Notes: generated by a model from the sequence alone, not told the origin. A stretch of 64,000 nucleotides of DNA from Aneurinibacillus thermoaerophilus (GCF_900099925.1 NZ_FNDE01000001.1:124001-188000), one strand, 5' to 3'. Positions 9,130 to 20,500 are shown, numbered from the stretch's first letter. A program made the numbers and translations.

Positions 9130-9206
9130 ATTTATATTTTTCTTATTTTTTTGTCAATATTTATTTAATTTGGAACGATAAACGGGACCAATTGATTTAT
9201 AATTTG

Positions 9207-9326
9207 TTTGGGGACCATGACTTTTGGAATCAAGCCGACAAGCAAACTTTCTTTGCCATTATGGATAAAGCGTTTGAGGCAGGCGCAAACTTCTTTGATA
9301 CGGCCGATGTATACCCGCCAGGCGGT
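9207..9326 (+). pseudogene. aldo/keto reductase N-terminal fragment
   Basis: About 40 codons encode a segment with GDHDFW, FAIMDKAFEAG and NFFDTADVYPPGG, typical of the region around the first strands and the catalytic Asp of aldo/keto reductases. The flanking sequence in the same frame loses all similarity: there is no glycine-rich start of the family before it, and the frame ends within 14 codons after it. No other reductase segment is visible in the region. It is read as the remains of a deleted gene, possibly once controlled by the Fur box about 80 bp upstream. Confidence 0.6.
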
Positions 9327-9455
9327 AAAAAACTCGCTAGCTATGCCCGTCGGTTTTTCTTTGTCTGATTTGCTCGATTTTTGACTACTTTTCTGATGAA
9401 GCAGGAATTTATGATCCACACGCGAAAATAAGTGGAAAAAATCATAAAAAGAACG

Positions 9456-9484
9456 TTGTTATTTTAGCGGTTTTTTTATATACT
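9456..9484 (+). promoter_or_regulatory. SigA promoter of fapR
   Basis: TTGTTA (9456-9461), a 17-base spacer and TATACT (9479-9484). Transcription would start within or next to the FapR-like operator that follows. Confidence 0.7.
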
Positions 9485-9488
9485 GCTA

Positions 9489-9505
9489 TTAGTAGCTGGT
9501 AATAA
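9489..9505. promoter_or_regulatory. FapR operator
   Basis: TTAGTAGCTGGTAATAA resembles the palindromic FapR site (TTAGTACC-T-GGTACTAA as I recall the consensus) at 15 of 17 positions. It lies just downstream of the -10 of fapR, where FapR binding blocks transcription in other Bacillota. Malonyl-CoA would release the repressor. Confidence 0.7.
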
Positions 9506-9547
9506 GAACGGCTGAGTATTGTGGAGCGACTTAGGTGGTGAAGCAAG

Positions 9548-10141
9548 ATGGCTCGCCTTGCGAAAAAAGTTCGCCAGGAGGCACTGCACAACTTGCTTGC
9601 GGAAAGTCCGTTTTATACGGACGAAGAACTTGCCGCACATTTTGGCGTGAGCATCCAGACGATCCGGCTTGACCGGCTGGAACTTGGCATTCCGGAAGTC
9701 CGGGAACGGATCAAAAACATGGCGAAAAAGAAACTGGATGAAGTAAAGTCTCTTCCGATTGAGGAGGTCGTCGGAGAGTTAATTCATATCGAGCTGGATC
9801 GCTCGGGTATTTCTTTGCTGGAGATTACAGAAGAACATATTTTTTCTCGGACACAAATTGCTCGTGGGCATCATATTTTTGCCCAAGCTAATTCACTGGC
9901 TGTCGCGGTTATTGATGCGGACGTTGTTTTAACTGCCGCGGCACGTATTCGCTATATTCGTCCTGTTCGCCTTGGCGAGAAGCTGGTCGCCAAAGCTACC
10001 GTACGCGAGACGAAAGGTGATCAGAGCAAAGTGCGAGTTGAGACGAGGGTACAGGATGAACTTGTATTTAGTGGAACGTTTCGCGTGTTCCGCATGCGGG
10101 ATTTTGACGCTATGGCCAGTCATAAACAGGAGGATGTATGA
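9548..10141 (+). CDS. fapR: fatty acid and phospholipid biosynthesis regulator FapR
   Basis: 197 residues. FapR represses fatty-acid and phospholipid genes and is released by malonyl-CoA, so it couples lipid synthesis to precursor supply. The N-terminal DeoR-like helix-turn-helix includes [18 protein letters not shown], and the C-terminal two-thirds is a hot-dog fold that binds malonyl-CoA (segment around [18 protein letters not shown]). ATG 9548 follows an AGGTGGTG site. Its stop codon overlaps the plsX start (ATGA), and a matching operator precedes the gene, so autoregulation is expected. Confidence 0.95.
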   Translation: MARLAKKVRQEALHNLLAESPFYTDEELAAHFGVSIQTIRLDRLELGIPEVRERIKNMAKKKLDEVKSLPIEEVVGELIHIELDRSGISLLEITEEHIFSRTQIARGHHIFAQANSLAVAVIDADVVLTAAARIRYIRPVRLGEKLVAKATVRETKGDQSKVRVETRVQDELVFSGTFRVFRMRDFDAMASHKQEDV

Positions 10142-11142
10142 TTATTGCAATAGACGCGATGGGGGGAGATTTCGCTCCTACCTCGAATGTGGAAGGTGCC
10201 ATTCAGGCTGCACGGGAAATGCCGGACGTCCGCATCGTGCTTGTGGGTGATGAGGCACGGCTTGCCCCGATGCTATCCCAGGCGCCAAAAAATATTGAAA
10301 TTAGACATGCCAGCGAAATGATTGCGGCTGACGAGGAACCAGTGAAAGCGGTACGTCGCAAGCGTGACTCTTCGATGGTTGTTGGCGTAACGATGGTGAA
10401 GAATAAGGAAGCTGATGTGATCATTTCCGCTGGAAATACGGGCGCATTCATGACAGCGGCTTTGCTTATTACCGGACGTATTAAAGGGATTGATCGCCCG
10501 GCGCTCAGTCCGATTGTACCGACGGTGGATTCTGCGGGCGTGATGATTCTTGACGCGGGAGCCAACATGGATGCTCATCCGAAGCATTTGCTACAATATG
10601 CGATTATGGGCAACATTTACGCGGAAAAAGTAATGGGCGTGGAACGGCCACGCATTGGACTTCTTAACGTCGGTACCGAAGAGAAAAAAGGCAATGATTT
10701 AACGAAAGAAACTTACGGTTTGTTGAAAGAAAGTTCGCTGAATTTTATTGGCAATGTGGAAGCGCGGGACATTATGGAACACGTATGCGATGTTGTCGTT
10801 TGCGATGGTTTTTCCGGCAATATCTTGCTGAAAACGATGGAAGGCACGGCCAAAACGATGATGTCGGTCATGAGGGGAGAATTTACGCGTACCATTACCA
10901 GCCAGCTTGCCGCGATGATGCTTCGCCCAGGACTCAGGCGGATGAAAGCACAGATGGATTATTCAGAATATGGCGGAGCACTTTTGATGGGCGTGCAAGG
11001 GATTTGCATTAAAGCGCACGGCTCCTCCAACCCTCGCGCCATTCATATTGCGGTAAGACAGGCGAAGAAGTTTATTGAACAGGATATTAACGGATTGATT
11101 GCGAGAGAAATTCAAGAGGAAAGCGGGGATGGCAATGTTTAA
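10138..11142 (+). CDS. plsX: phosphate acyltransferase PlsX
   Basis: 334 residues, full length. PlsX turns acyl-ACP and phosphate into acyl-phosphate, the donor for PlsY in the first step of phosphatidic acid synthesis; it is a peripheral membrane enzyme. The N-terminus [14 protein letters not shown] and the internal SAGNTGAFM and [14 protein letters not shown] segments are family hallmarks. It overlaps fapR by four bases and is preceded by AGGAGG. It belongs to the FapR-controlled operon. Confidence 0.97.
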   Translation: MIIAIDAMGGDFAPTSNVEGAIQAAREMPDVRIVLVGDEARLAPMLSQAPKNIEIRHASEMIAADEEPVKAVRRKRDSSMVVGVTMVKNKEADVIISAGNTGAFMTAALLITGRIKGIDRPALSPIVPTVDSAGVMILDAGANMDAHPKHLLQYAIMGNIYAEKVMGVERPRIGLLNVGTEEKKGNDLTKETYGLLKESSLNFIGNVEARDIMEHVCDVVVCDGFSGNILLKTMEGTAKTMMSVMRGEFTRTITSQLAAMMLRPGLRRMKAQMDYSEYGGALLMGVQGICIKAHGSSNPRAIHIAVRQAKKFIEQDINGLIAREIQEESGDGNV

Positions 11143-12157
11143 AGCAGTTCGGTCTGCAGGCATTTTAGCCACGGGCCGTTATTTGCCGGAGAAGGTATTA
11201 ACGAATGCGGACCTAGAGAAAATGGTAGATACGTCGGATGAATGGATTGTCACCCGGACAGGAATTAAGGAACGGCGCATCGCACGGGAGGATGAGACAT
11301 CTTCCGATATGGCGGTGGCGGCGGCTCGCCAGGCGCTTGACAAGGCGGGCATTGCTCCTGAAGAGATTGATCTGATTATCGTTGCGACGATTACGCCAGA
11401 TATGTTCTTTCCATCCACGGCTTGCCTTGTGCAGGAGCGATTGGGGGCGAAGCGTGCGGCGGCGTTTGATCTGTCGGCAGCATGTTCCGGTTTTTTGTAT
11501 GGCACATCGGTTGCCGCCCAATTTATCGCCAACGGTCTATATCGTTACGCGCTTGTTATTGGCGTAGAAAACCTGTCGAAAATCGTTGATTGGACAGATC
11601 GCAATACGTGCGTGTTGTTCGGCGACGGCGCAGGTGCGGCACTGCTCGGTCCGGTGGAAGACGGCATGGGATTTTTGTCGTTTGAACTTGGAGCTGATGG
11701 CGGTGGTGCGGAGCTGCTGAAGCTGGAAGCGGGCGGCTCCCGCATTCCGGTACCAAAGGTGAAGCCGGGTAGTCGTGAGAACTACATTTACATGGCTGGC
11801 AGCGAAGTATTCAAATTCGCCGTGCGTGCGATGAATACAGCGTCAGATCAGGTGCTTGAAAAAGCAGGCATTACCAAAAAGGATGTAGATTTTCTTGTTC
11901 CGCACCAGGCGAATCTTCGCATTATTGATTCGGCGGTTAAGCGTCTCGGTTTGCCTTATGACAAGGTGGTTGTGAACCTGAACCGGTACGGTAACATGTC
12001 GTCGGCCTCCATCCCGGTCGCATTGGATGAAGCGGTCAGCGAAGGGCGGATCAAAGAAGGCGATACCCTTGTGCTTGTAGGGTTCGGCGGCGGTTTAACA
12101 TGGGGAGCTTCCGTTATGAAATGGTGTACGACCGAGAAAAAGGAGGTTCAATCATGA
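11129..12157 (+). CDS. fabH: beta-ketoacyl-ACP synthase III
   Basis: 342 residues from ATG 11129 (the ATG at 11135 is an alternative; an AAGAGGAAAG site lies upstream). FabH condenses a short-chain acyl-CoA with malonyl-ACP to begin fatty-acid synthesis; in Bacillales it accepts branched primers. The triad is intact: Cys119 (LSAACSGF), His259 (VPHQANLR) and Asn289 ([10 protein letters not shown]). It overlaps plsX by 14 bases and touches fabD through ATGA. In B. subtilis the two fabH genes lie elsewhere, so its place inside the fapR operon is a lineage marker. Confidence 0.96.
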   Translation: MAMFKAVRSAGILATGRYLPEKVLTNADLEKMVDTSDEWIVTRTGIKERRIAREDETSSDMAVAAARQALDKAGIAPEEIDLIIVATITPDMFFPSTACLVQERLGAKRAAAFDLSAACSGFLYGTSVAAQFIANGLYRYALVIGVENLSKIVDWTDRNTCVLFGDGAGAALLGPVEDGMGFLSFELGADGGGAELLKLEAGGSRIPVPKVKPGSRENYIYMAGSEVFKFAVRAMNTASDQVLEKAGITKKDVDFLVPHQANLRIIDSAVKRLGLPYDKVVVNLNRYGNMSSASIPVALDEAVSEGRIKEGDTLVLVGFGGGLTWGASVMKWCTTEKKEVQS

Positions 12158-13095
12158 GTAAAACGGCGTTTATTTTTCCCGGTCAGGGCTCTCAGTTTGT
12201 TGGCATGGGAGTCGATCTGTATGAAAAGGAAAGTGCAGCAAAAGCCGTATTTGATGAAGCAGACCGGGCGCTTGGATTTTCCCTCTCCGCTCTTTGCTTT
12301 GAAGGGCCAGAAGAAAAGCTACGTTTGACGACCAATACTCAACCTGCTATTTTAACCACGAGCGTAGCTGTGTTACGCGTGCTGGAAGAGAAACTGAACG
12401 TTGTGCCGGATTATGTAGCCGGGCATAGCTTGGGGGAATACTCGGCGCTTGTAGCGGCAGGTGCGTTGTCGTTTGCTGACGCAGTGCAAATTGTGCGTGC
12501 GCGTGGTCAGTACATGGAAGAAGCTGTTCCTGCAGGTCAGGGCGCGATGGCGGCTGTCATGGGCATGGAACGCGAAATGCTCGCCGATGTATGCCGGAAG
12601 ATAACAGAGGAAGGCGCGCCTGTGCAGCTCGCTAACTTAAATTGCCCAGGACAAATTGTAATCTCCGGCAGCGCGCAGGGCGTAGCGAAAGCCGGTGAAG
12701 CGGCAAAAGCAGGCGGAGCGAAGCGCATAATACCGCTGAATGTTAGCGGCCCCTTCCATTCCATGCTAATGGAGCCGGCGACGGAAAAGCTTGCTCGCAA
12801 ACTTGATGATTATACAATCCAAGACGCAGCGGTGCCCGTTGTCGCCAACGTGTCCGCACGTCCGGTGCGGACGAAAGAGGACATCAAAGAATCATTGATT
12901 CAGCAGGTCGCATCGCCTGTACTCTGGGAAGACAGCGTACATTTTATGCTTGAAGAAGGCGTTGAGCTGTTCGTGGAACTCGGCCCGGGCACTGTGCTTT
13001 CAGGATTGGTGAAAAAAGTGAATCGCAAAGTAAAAACACTTGCCATTCAAGATATCACGACACTTGAAAAAGCGCTTGCAGAACTGCAGGCATAA
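12154..13095 (+). CDS. fabD: malonyl-CoA:ACP transacylase
   Basis: 313 residues. FabD moves malonyl groups from CoA to acyl carrier protein, making the extender for every elongation round. It starts [17 protein letters not shown], with catalytic Ser92 in [11 protein letters not shown] and His202 in GPFHSM. ATG 12154 overlaps the fabH stop and has a full AAGGAGG site eight bases upstream. It is followed 19 bp later by fabG. Confidence 0.97.
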   Translation: MSKTAFIFPGQGSQFVGMGVDLYEKESAAKAVFDEADRALGFSLSALCFEGPEEKLRLTTNTQPAILTTSVAVLRVLEEKLNVVPDYVAGHSLGEYSALVAAGALSFADAVQIVRARGQYMEEAVPAGQGAMAAVMGMEREMLADVCRKITEEGAPVQLANLNCPGQIVISGSAQGVAKAGEAAKAGGAKRIIPLNVSGPFHSMLMEPATEKLARKLDDYTIQDAAVPVVANVSARPVRTKEDIKESLIQQVASPVLWEDSVHFMLEEGVELFVELGPGTVLSGLVKKVNRKVKTLAIQDITTLEKALAELQA

Positions 13096-13114
13096 AGATT
13101 AGGAGGCCAGAGGA

Positions 13115-13855
13115 ATGCTGAAAGGAAAAGTGGCGCTCGTTACAGGTGCATCCCGTGGCATTGGTCGTGCGATTGCGCTTGAACTAGCGCGTCAGGGGGC
13201 GGATGTGGCCGTCAATTATGCAGGAAACGAAGCCGCGGCGCGTGAAGTGGCCGATGAAATCGTGAAGTTGGGCCGCCGGGCGATCGTGGTGAAGGCGAAT
13301 GTGGCTAATGCGGGCGAAGTGGATGCGATGGTGAAGCGGACGTTGGACGAACTGGGGAAGCTGGACATTCTCGTCAATAACGCGGGCATCACGCGCGATA
13401 ATCTTTTGATGCGCATGAAGGAAGAGGAATTTGATGAAGTGATTGCCACCAATTTAAAAGGTGTGTTTAACTGCATGAAGGCGGTAACGCGACCGATGAT
13501 GAAAGCGCGGACGGGGCGCATTATTAATATCTCATCCGTTGTGGGGGTTATGGGCAACGCCGGCCAGGCGAATTATGTAGCCGCAAAAGCCGGGGTAATT
13601 GGCATGACTAAGTCGGCGGCGAGGGAGCTTGCGAGCCGTAATATTACAGTGAACGCGGTGGCTCCCGGTTTCATTGATACGGATATGACCGTAGTGCTTG
13701 GCGATGAAGCGAAACAAGCGCTCTTACATCAAATTCCGCTTAGCCGTCCTGGCAAGCCAGAAGATATCGCACACATTGTGGCGTTCATTGCGTCCGACAA
13801 AGCCGATTATATTACCGGTCAGGTTTTCCATGTTGATGGTGGCATGTACATGTAG
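13115..13855 (+). CDS. fabG: 3-oxoacyl-ACP reductase
   Basis: 246 residues, a classical short-chain dehydrogenase/reductase. FabG reduces beta-ketoacyl-ACP with NADPH in each elongation round. Seen are the nucleotide motif [16 protein letters not shown], and the active-site set Asn113, Ser141 (NISSVVG), Tyr154 and Lys158 ([10 protein letters not shown]). It starts at ATG 13115 behind AGGAGG, 19 bp after fabD and 50 bp before acpP. Confidence 0.97.
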   Translation: MLKGKVALVTGASRGIGRAIALELARQGADVAVNYAGNEAAAREVADEIVKLGRRAIVVKANVANAGEVDAMVKRTLDELGKLDILVNNAGITRDNLLMRMKEEEFDEVIATNLKGVFNCMKAVTRPMMKARTGRIINISSVVGVMGNAGQANYVAAKAGVIGMTKSAARELASRNITVNAVAPGFIDTDMTVVLGDEAKQALLHQIPLSRPGKPEDIAHIVAFIASDKADYITGQVFHVDGGMYM

Positions 13856-13905
13856 GAAATCGTATAATAAACAAATGATCACCGCTTTGAGAGGAGGTGA
13901 AGGCT

Positions 13906-14139
13906 GTGGCAGATACGTTTGAGCGTGTGAAAAAGATCATCGTAGACCGACTCGGTGTTGATGAATCTGAAGTTAAAGAAGACGCTTCATTCAAAGACGA
14001 CCTTGGCGCTGATTCTCTTGATGTCGTCGAACTTGTAATGGAGCTTGAAGATGAATTCGACCTTGAAATCTCCGATGAAGATGCAGAAAAAATCACAACT
14101 GTGGGGGATGTAATTAAATACATAGAGTCCCACAAGTAG
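13906..14139 (+). CDS. acpP: acyl carrier protein
   Basis: 77 residues, strongly acidic. The phosphopantetheine attachment serine is Ser37 in [11 protein letters not shown]. The GTG at 13906 is chosen as start because GAGGAGGTG ends eight bases before it and the protein then begins [10 protein letters not shown], as in relatives. ACP carries the growing acyl chain between FabD, FabH/FabF and FabG and donates it to PlsX. A hairpin in the gap before fabF may lower downstream transcription. Confidence 0.97.
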   Translation: MADTFERVKKIIVDRLGVDESEVKEDASFKDDLGADSLDVVELVMELEDEFDLEISDEDAEKITTVGDVIKYIESHK

Positions 14140-14159
14140 TAGGTTTTGCTGCTTCAGGT

Positions 14160-14190
14160 AGAAGTCCCGTATGTGCATGCGGGACTTTCT
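14160..14190 (+). terminator. hairpin after acpP, possible attenuator
   Basis: AAGTCCCG (14162-14169) pairs with CGGGACTT (14180-14187), extended inward by ATG/CAT. Only TTTCTCC follows rather than a T-run, so read-through into fabF is likely. It would allow much more acpP than fabF mRNA. Confidence 0.5.
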
Positions 14191-14276
14191 CCTCATTATA
14201 AAGTAAGAATAAAGCGAGAGCGTAAATCGCCAGCACATATAAACATAAGGATATCTCTATAGCTTGAGGTGAAACG

Positions 14277-15518
14277 ATGAAAAATCGCGTAGTAGTAACA
14301 GGAGTAGGGGCGGTAACGCCGCTTGGCAATAACGCAAAAGCTTTTTGGGAAGGGCTTTTGGCTGGCAAATCTGGCGTTGATTACATTACCGCATTTGATA
14401 CGACAGAATATCCCGTTAAAATCGCGGCGGAAGTAAAAGATTTCAATCCGGAAGAATTTATAGACAAAAAAGAAATTAAGCGTACCGATCGCTTTGTGCA
14501 GTTTGCGATCGCCGCCGCGAAGATGGCTGTGAAGGATGCGGGGCTTGAGATTACAGAAGAAAACGCTGAAAATATAGGGGTATATATCGGCTCAGGCATT
14601 GGCGGACTGGCTACTTTAGAGGAACAGTGTACTCTTCTAATGGAGAAAGGCCCGCGCCGTGTCAGCCCGTTTTTCGTGCCGATGATGATCGCCAACATGG
14701 CGTCCGGTCAAGTCTCGATTACCCTTGGCGCCAAAGGCCCAAACAGCGCCGCCATTACCGCATGTGCCAGCGCAACACACTCTATCGGTGATGCATTCAA
14801 AATTATCGAGCGCGGATTCGCCGATGTTATGATTACCGGCGGCGCGGAAGCGCCGATTCGCCCGCTGGCAGTGGCCGGCTTTTCTAACATGAAAGCTCTT
14901 TCCACTCGCAACGACGAACCGCAGAAAGCAAGCCGTCCGTTTGACAAAGACCGTGACGGATTTGTTATGGGCGAAGGTGCGGGCGTTATTGTGCTTGAGT
15001 CGCTTGAACACGCCAAAAAGCGCGGCGCGACGATTCTTGCAGAAATCGTCGGATACGGTATGAGCGCGGATGCGTACCACTTAACACAACCGGCTCCGGA
15101 AGGGGAAGGTGCGGTGCGGGCGATGATCGCGGCGCTCAAAGACGCGGGGCTCAAGCCGGAAGAAGTAAGTTATATTAATGCGCACGGCACCTCTACCGAT
15201 TACAATGATAAATTTGAAACAATGGCGATTAAGAAAACGCTAGGAGATTATGCATACAAAGTGGCGATCAGTTCTACGAAATCGATGACAGGTCATTTGC
15301 TTGGGGCAGCGGGTGGCATCGAAGCGGTAGCGAGCGTACTAACGTTGCGCGATCAGATTGTACCACCGACGATCAACTATGAAACACCGGACCCGGAGTG
15401 CGATTTAGATTACGTGCCGAATGAAGCGAGAAAAATGGATGTAAATGTTGTGATATCAAATTCGCTCGGCTTCGGAGGACATAATGCGACCATTGTCTTT
15501 AAAAAGTATGTAGATTGA
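14277..15518 (+). CDS. fabF: beta-ketoacyl-ACP synthase II
   Basis: 413 residues. FabF extends acyl-ACP by two carbons with malonyl-ACP. The Cys-His-His triad is complete: Cys163 (TACASATHS), His303 ([10 protein letters not shown]) and His340 ([12 protein letters not shown]). The start [17 protein letters not shown] is typical and follows GAGGTG. The 137-bp gap from acpP contains only a hairpin. FabH is the condensing enzyme for initiation in the same cluster, so the operon holds both kinds of condensing enzyme. Confidence 0.97.
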   Translation: MKNRVVVTGVGAVTPLGNNAKAFWEGLLAGKSGVDYITAFDTTEYPVKIAAEVKDFNPEEFIDKKEIKRTDRFVQFAIAAAKMAVKDAGLEITEENAENIGVYIGSGIGGLATLEEQCTLLMEKGPRRVSPFFVPMMIANMASGQVSITLGAKGPNSAAITACASATHSIGDAFKIIERGFADVMITGGAEAPIRPLAVAGFSNMKALSTRNDEPQKASRPFDKDRDGFVMGEGAGVIVLESLEHAKKRGATILAEIVGYGMSADAYHLTQPAPEGEGAVRAMIAALKDAGLKPEEVSYINAHGTSTDYNDKFETMAIKKTLGDYAYKVAISSTKSMTGHLLGAAGGIEAVASVLTLRDQIVPPTINYETPDPECDLDYVPNEARKMDVNVVISNSLGFGGHNATIVFKKYVD

Positions 15519-15542
15519 TACCCATTTGGTGGTGAATAAGGA

Positions 15543-16232
15543 GTGGACTTTGAAGCTTTGCAAAAAGAGATTGGGGTGCGCTTTAAAAATGAAAAGCTGC
15601 TCCGTCAGGCGTTTACCCATTCTTCATATGTCAACGAGCACCGTGGCAAACTGTTCCAGGATAACGAACGCTTGGAGTTTCTCGGTGACGCGGTGCTGGA
15701 ACTAACCGTTTCTCAATTTTTGTATACTCATTTTCCGAAAATGACCGAAGGAGAATTGACCAAGCTGCGGGCGGCTATCGTTTGTGAACCTTCCCTTGTG
15801 TTGTTTGCTAATCAGCTAAAATTTGGCGATATGATTTTGCTGGGCAAGGGCGAAGAGATGACCGGAGGCAGATGCAGGCCAGCGCTCCTGGCGGATGTAT
15901 TTGAGGCGTTTATCGGTGCGCTTTATCTTGATCAGGGGCTTGACGCGGTGTTCCGCTTCCTTGAAAAATACGTCTATCCGCGGGTTAATAAAGGTGAGTT
16001 TACCCGTATCACAGATTACAAAAGCCAGCTCCAGGAGTTTGTACAGCGCGATGGTCTCGGTGAAATTCAATATCGTATCGTACAGGAGAGAGGCCCGGCA
16101 CACAGCCGCGAATTTGTGTCTGAAGTACTCTTGAACGGCACTGTACTGGGCCAGGGTACGGGTCGTTCGAAAAAAGAAGCGGAGCAGCATGCGGCGGCGA
16201 TGGCGCTGAAGCGTCTTGCTGTCAAGCAATGA
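15543..16232 (+). CDS. rnc: ribonuclease III
   Basis: 229 residues. RNase III cuts double-stranded RNA in rRNA precursors and, in Bacillota, the SRP scRNA. The signature [17 protein letters not shown] near residue 40 carries the metal-binding acidic residues, and a double-stranded-RNA-binding domain fills about 155-229 ([10 protein letters not shown] to the end). The GTG start at 15543 is placed by GGTGGTGA eight bases upstream. It links the fatty-acid operon to smc and ftsY, as in B. subtilis. Confidence 0.96.
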   Translation: MDFEALQKEIGVRFKNEKLLRQAFTHSSYVNEHRGKLFQDNERLEFLGDAVLELTVSQFLYTHFPKMTEGELTKLRAAIVCEPSLVLFANQLKFGDMILLGKGEEMTGGRCRPALLADVFEAFIGALYLDQGLDAVFRFLEKYVYPRVNKGEFTRITDYKSQLQEFVQRDGLGEIQYRIVQERGPAHSREFVSEVLLNGTVLGQGTGRSKKEAEQHAAAMALKRLAVKQ

Positions 16233-16245
16233 ATAAGAGGGGCAG

Positions 16246-17325
16246 ATGAGACGTATGAAACAGCATGTGAACATCGCATTGTTCGTCCCTCATCAAGGTT
16301 GCCCGAAAGATTGTGTGTTTTGCAACCAGTCGCGGATTACCGGACAGAAACGGGAGAACAGGCTGACAGAAGAGGCGGTGCGGCAGTCGATTGAACAACA
16401 ACTGTCAACTGTCAGCACGGAACAGAACGCAGAAATTGCGTTTTTTGGCGGCAGCTTTACCGGATTGCCTCGAAGCTATCAAACGATGCTTTTGACGATA
16501 GCAAAAGAATACGTGGATAGGGGACTCGTTCATGGTATTCGCCTTTCCACGCGCCCAGATTATATTGCCCCTCATATTATGGAGTATTTGCTTCCCTATG
16601 GAGTGACCACCATCGAGCTAGGTTGCCAGTCGCTCGATGACGAAGTGCTTGCGCTCTCCAAACGCGGGCATACGGCTGCTCAAGTAGCGAAAGCTGTGGA
16701 CATCATTCGGCGATATCCCTCTATACGGCTCGGCCTACAAATTTTGCCGGGCCTTCCGGGAGATACGCTTGCCAAAAGCGTGCGTACAGTAGAGGAGATT
16801 ATAAAGCTCAAACCGGATTTCGTGCGTATCTATCCAGCTTTGGTTATTGCAGGTACGGAACTGGAATGGCTGTATCTTACCCGCCAATATGAGCCGCTTT
16901 CGCTTGAAGAGGCGGTGCAATGGACGGCGGAAATGTGGCCTCCGCTGCTTCGAGCTGGCATTCCTGTTATCCGTATGGGCCTTCATTCTTCGGATGATTT
17001 GCGCAGCGAAGGCACCGTGCTGGCCGGTCCGTTCCATCCTTCGTTTCGCCAGCTAGTTGAAGAGGAATTATTTTTCCGTTTGCTGAAGCGAATGATGGAA
17101 AGGATCGTGCCAGATATGGGGCCGTCTGTGGAAGTTACGGTTCACCCGGCGGACGAGACGGCGCTACGCGGGCGCAAAGGGAGAAACTGGCGCACTTTTG
17201 TATCTTGCCTGAAAAAAAAGGAAAAGCAGGTTGTGCTGGTATTGGATAGGAATCGTCCGCGCTGGCAAATCAGCTGGAGAACAGGCGGAAACCACGAACA
17301 GCGCCTCTCTTTTTGCGAACTGTAG
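16246..17325 (+). CDS. radical SAM protein of the Elp3-like/Radical_SAM_C type
   Basis: 359 residues. The cluster motif CPKDCVFCNQ (CxxxCxxC) near residue 19 binds a 4Fe-4S cluster that cleaves S-adenosylmethionine. Later motifs include FFGGSFTGLP and LQILPGLPGDT, the layout of the Elp3-like radical SAM branch, but there is no acetyltransferase domain, so it is not a full Elp3. The substrate is unknown; an RNA target is an inference from the company of rnc and from the Elp3 relation. It begins 13 bp after rnc with a GAGGGG site and is about 190 bp upstream of smc. Confidence 0.85.
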   Translation: MRRMKQHVNIALFVPHQGCPKDCVFCNQSRITGQKRENRLTEEAVRQSIEQQLSTVSTEQNAEIAFFGGSFTGLPRSYQTMLLTIAKEYVDRGLVHGIRLSTRPDYIAPHIMEYLLPYGVTTIELGCQSLDDEVLALSKRGHTAAQVAKAVDIIRRYPSIRLGLQILPGLPGDTLAKSVRTVEEIIKLKPDFVRIYPALVIAGTELEWLYLTRQYEPLSLEEAVQWTAEMWPPLLRAGIPVIRMGLHSSDDLRSEGTVLAGPFHPSFRQLVEEELFFRLLKRMMERIVPDMGPSVEVTVHPADETALRGRKGRNWRTFVSCLKKKEKQVVLVLDRNRPRWQISWRTGGNHEQRLSFCEL

Positions 17326-17518
17326 CATGGCGGCTAGAAGACAAAGGGAAACGAATGGGGATGCAGAAGAGGTTGGATAGATGTTGGCTTGCGGCCGCTC
17401 TGCTTCCCCTCTTTTTTGCACGGAGTGACGACAGTGATACATGATGAAAAGAGAAAGCTGCACAGGATGGATACATTCGCGCTTTTGTGCGGCGCAAGGG
17501 AGGATGAGGAGCGAATTT

Positions 17519-20500
17519 ATGTATCTAAAGCGCCTCGAAATTACTGGATTCAAGTCGTTCGCCGATCGTACGGAGCTGGAGTTTGTACCTGGTATAACGG
17601 CCGTTGTCGGGCCTAATGGCAGCGGCAAGAGCAATATTTCCGACGCGATTCGCTGGGTGCTTGGCGAGCAGAGTGCTAAGTCGCTGCGCGGGGCAAAAAT
17701 GGAAGATATTATTTTTTCAGGTAGCGATTCGCGCAAGCCGCTGAATTTCTGCGAAGTATCGCTGACGCTTGACAATACTGATCAGCAGCTTAAAATTGAT
17801 TTTTCCGAGATTACCGTAACGCGGAGAGTATATCGCTCCGGTGAAAGCGAGTACTATATTAACCGGCAAAGTTGCCGTCTGCGTGACATCGTGGAATTAT
17901 TCATGGATACCGGTGTGGGCAAGGAAGCGTATTCTGTTATCGGACAGGGGAGAATCGAAGAAATACTAAGCACCCGCTCCGAAGACAGGCGGGGGCTTTT
18001 TGAAGAAGCGGCTGGCATTGTTAAATACAAAGCACGCAAAAAAGAGGCGGTAAAAAAACTTGATGAGACTGAACAAAATCTTGTGCGCGTGCAGGATATC
18101 ATGAAAGAACTCGAGGAGCAAATTCAGCCGCTCGCCAAACAGGCGGAGAAAGCGCGCGCCTATCTTTCGTTGAAGGAGACGCTGGCCCAGCATGAAATCG
18201 GATTATACGTAAAGCAATTTGATTTGCTGTATGCAGAGTGGGAAGAAGCAAAAGCGCGCATTGATAAGCTTGTGGGTGAACAGGTTGAGTGCGCTGCAAG
18301 CATCAATCGGATGGATGCCCAAACCGCTGATTTACGAGCATTTGTGGGCGAGCAGGATCAAGTGCTCGAAGAATTGCAGCAGCGTCTGCTTATGGTTACA
18401 GAAGAAGTTGAAAAAAAAGAGGGCGTCAGGGAAGTGCTGCGCGAACGTTTGCGCAACTATAGCAAAAATAAGCAGGATGCGCGCAATAAGGCTTTTGCTT
18501 TAACGGAAAAGCAGGATGCGTTGCGCGACCAAATCGCCGTGGCGAAACAGCAGCTGGAAGCGGCGGGTAAAGAAGTAACGGCGCTTGAAAAAGAGCTTGC
18601 GCTTGAACAGAGGCGCTATATGAATTTTGCCGCGTTTTCCGACGGGGACGTAGAACGCCTGAAAGCCGATTACTTTGAAATTTTGAACCAAATGGCGTCG
18701 ATGCGTAACGAAATTCGCCACTGGCAACAGTCGATTGAAGCGAACAAGCAGAAATGGGAGCGGCTTGAGGCAAGCAACCGGCAGCTAATTGACCAGAAAG
18801 AAAGCTTGAATGCACGCAGGGAGGAACTTGAACAGGAGCTGGCCGATATTTCCGCGCGTCTTGCCGCAAGCATTGAAGCGTTCAAAAAAGAGGCGGCCGC
18901 GCAAAAAGAACGGACCGACAGAAAATCCCATTGGCTGGAAGCGTTGCGTGAAGGTGAACATAAATTGAATGCATTGTTGTCACGGCGCGATACGATGAAA
19001 GAGATGCAGGCCGATTTCTCCGGTTTTATGCAGGGAGTAAGAGAAATTCTAAAGGCGCGCCAGCAAGGGTTCAAAGGGATTGAAGGCGCGGTGGCGGAGC
19101 TGATCTCGACGGATAAGCAGTACGAAACCGCAATTGAAGTCGCGCTCGGCGGCGCTCTGCAACATGTCGTTGTTACGGACGAGGCGGTGGGACGGCAAGC
19201 CATTGCGCTTTTAAAAAATAGACGAGCCGGGCGTGCCACGTTCCTTCCGCTTGACGTTATTCGGCCGCGCCAGCTTCCGGCTGCTGAGCGCACCCGCGTT
19301 ATGGAAATGGACGGCGTGATCGGCGTGGCGGCCGAGCTTGTTAGTTGCGCGGAACGCTATGAACATATTGTTTATAATTTGCTCGGCAATGTTGTAGTAA
19401 CAAAAACGCTTGAACAGGCGAATGCCGTAGCCCGAACGCTAGGGTACCGCTACCGGGTCGTGACGCTGGAAGGCGATGTGGTGAATCCGGGTGGTTCTAT
19501 GAGCGGCGGCGCCATCCAGCAGAAGTCAAATCATCTTCTGGGGCGCCAGCGCCAACTTGAACAACTTGAGGAAGAAATCGTCCGTCAGAAGCGGATAAAC
19601 GAGGAGCTATACGCCCGGCTCGAAGCGGCAAAAGCCGACGAAGAAGCATGGATGCAAAAGCAAGAGCAGATACGGGCTGAAGGCGAACGTCTGCGCTTAA
19701 GGGAACAGGAAATAAAGGGCCTTCTGCGCGAACTGGAAGCGTCCGAGAAAAACATTGCCGAACGTTGGGAGTTTTTCCAGCAGGATCAGGCATTGCTGGA
19801 AAAAGAGTATAAGCAGGCAAAACATCGTATCGCTGTATTGGAAGAAGAGCTGGAGGAAATGGCGATCGCTGAGCAGGAAAAGCAGCAGGAAATTGAGGCG
19901 GCTGAACGTAACAAAAAAGAAAAAGAGACAAATAAGGAGACGCTTAGCGCACGCATTACCGAATTGAAAGTGCAGGTTGCAACCCGCAAGGAGCAGTATG
20001 AGGCACGTCTTTCCGAATATAATCGGCTGGAAAAGGAGTATAAAGAGGTTAGCACGGAATTAGAGGCGACGTCCAAGACACTATTGCTGCTTGATTCCGA
20101 TAGCGCGACTAGCGACGAAGAAGAAGAAAGGCTGGAGCGGGAAATTCGCGCCTTAAGGACGGAAAAAGAACAATACAGCATGCACATTCAGGAGCAACGA
20201 AAAAAACGTCAGGAAGTGCAGGCACAGCTTGCGGAGCAGGAAGCTGAAATCAAAGAAAAACGTCGCCAGTTGAAAGAAATTGAAGAAAATTTGCATAAGC
20301 ATGAAGTAAAAGTGGAACGCATGGACGTGGAGCTTGATAACCTGCTACAAAAATTGCGTGAAGAATATGAGTTAAGTTATGAAATGGCAAAGGCAAAATA
20401 TCCGCTACCAGACGATGTCGGTGAAGCGGCCAAGCTTGTGAACAGCATTAAGCAGCAAATCGCTGCGCTTGGCACGGTCAATCTCGGCTCCATTCAAGAA

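Larger units (their letters stand above)
8934..9547. other. 614-bp gene-free stretch between subtilase and fapR
   Basis: It contains the candidate subtilase promoter, the long inverted repeat, the Fur box, the aldo/keto reductase scrap and the fapR promoter/operator. The part from about 9130 to 9180 is very AT-rich. No intact gene and no RNA gene is seen. It looks like a junction where accessory DNA was gained and then partly lost. Confidence 0.6.

Noticed and set aside
18426-20187. Minus-strand frames of 130-207 codons opposite smc
   Set aside because: Composition is dominated by S, R and C as expected from the reverse of glutamate-rich coiled-coil codons; the plus-strand SMC is full length.
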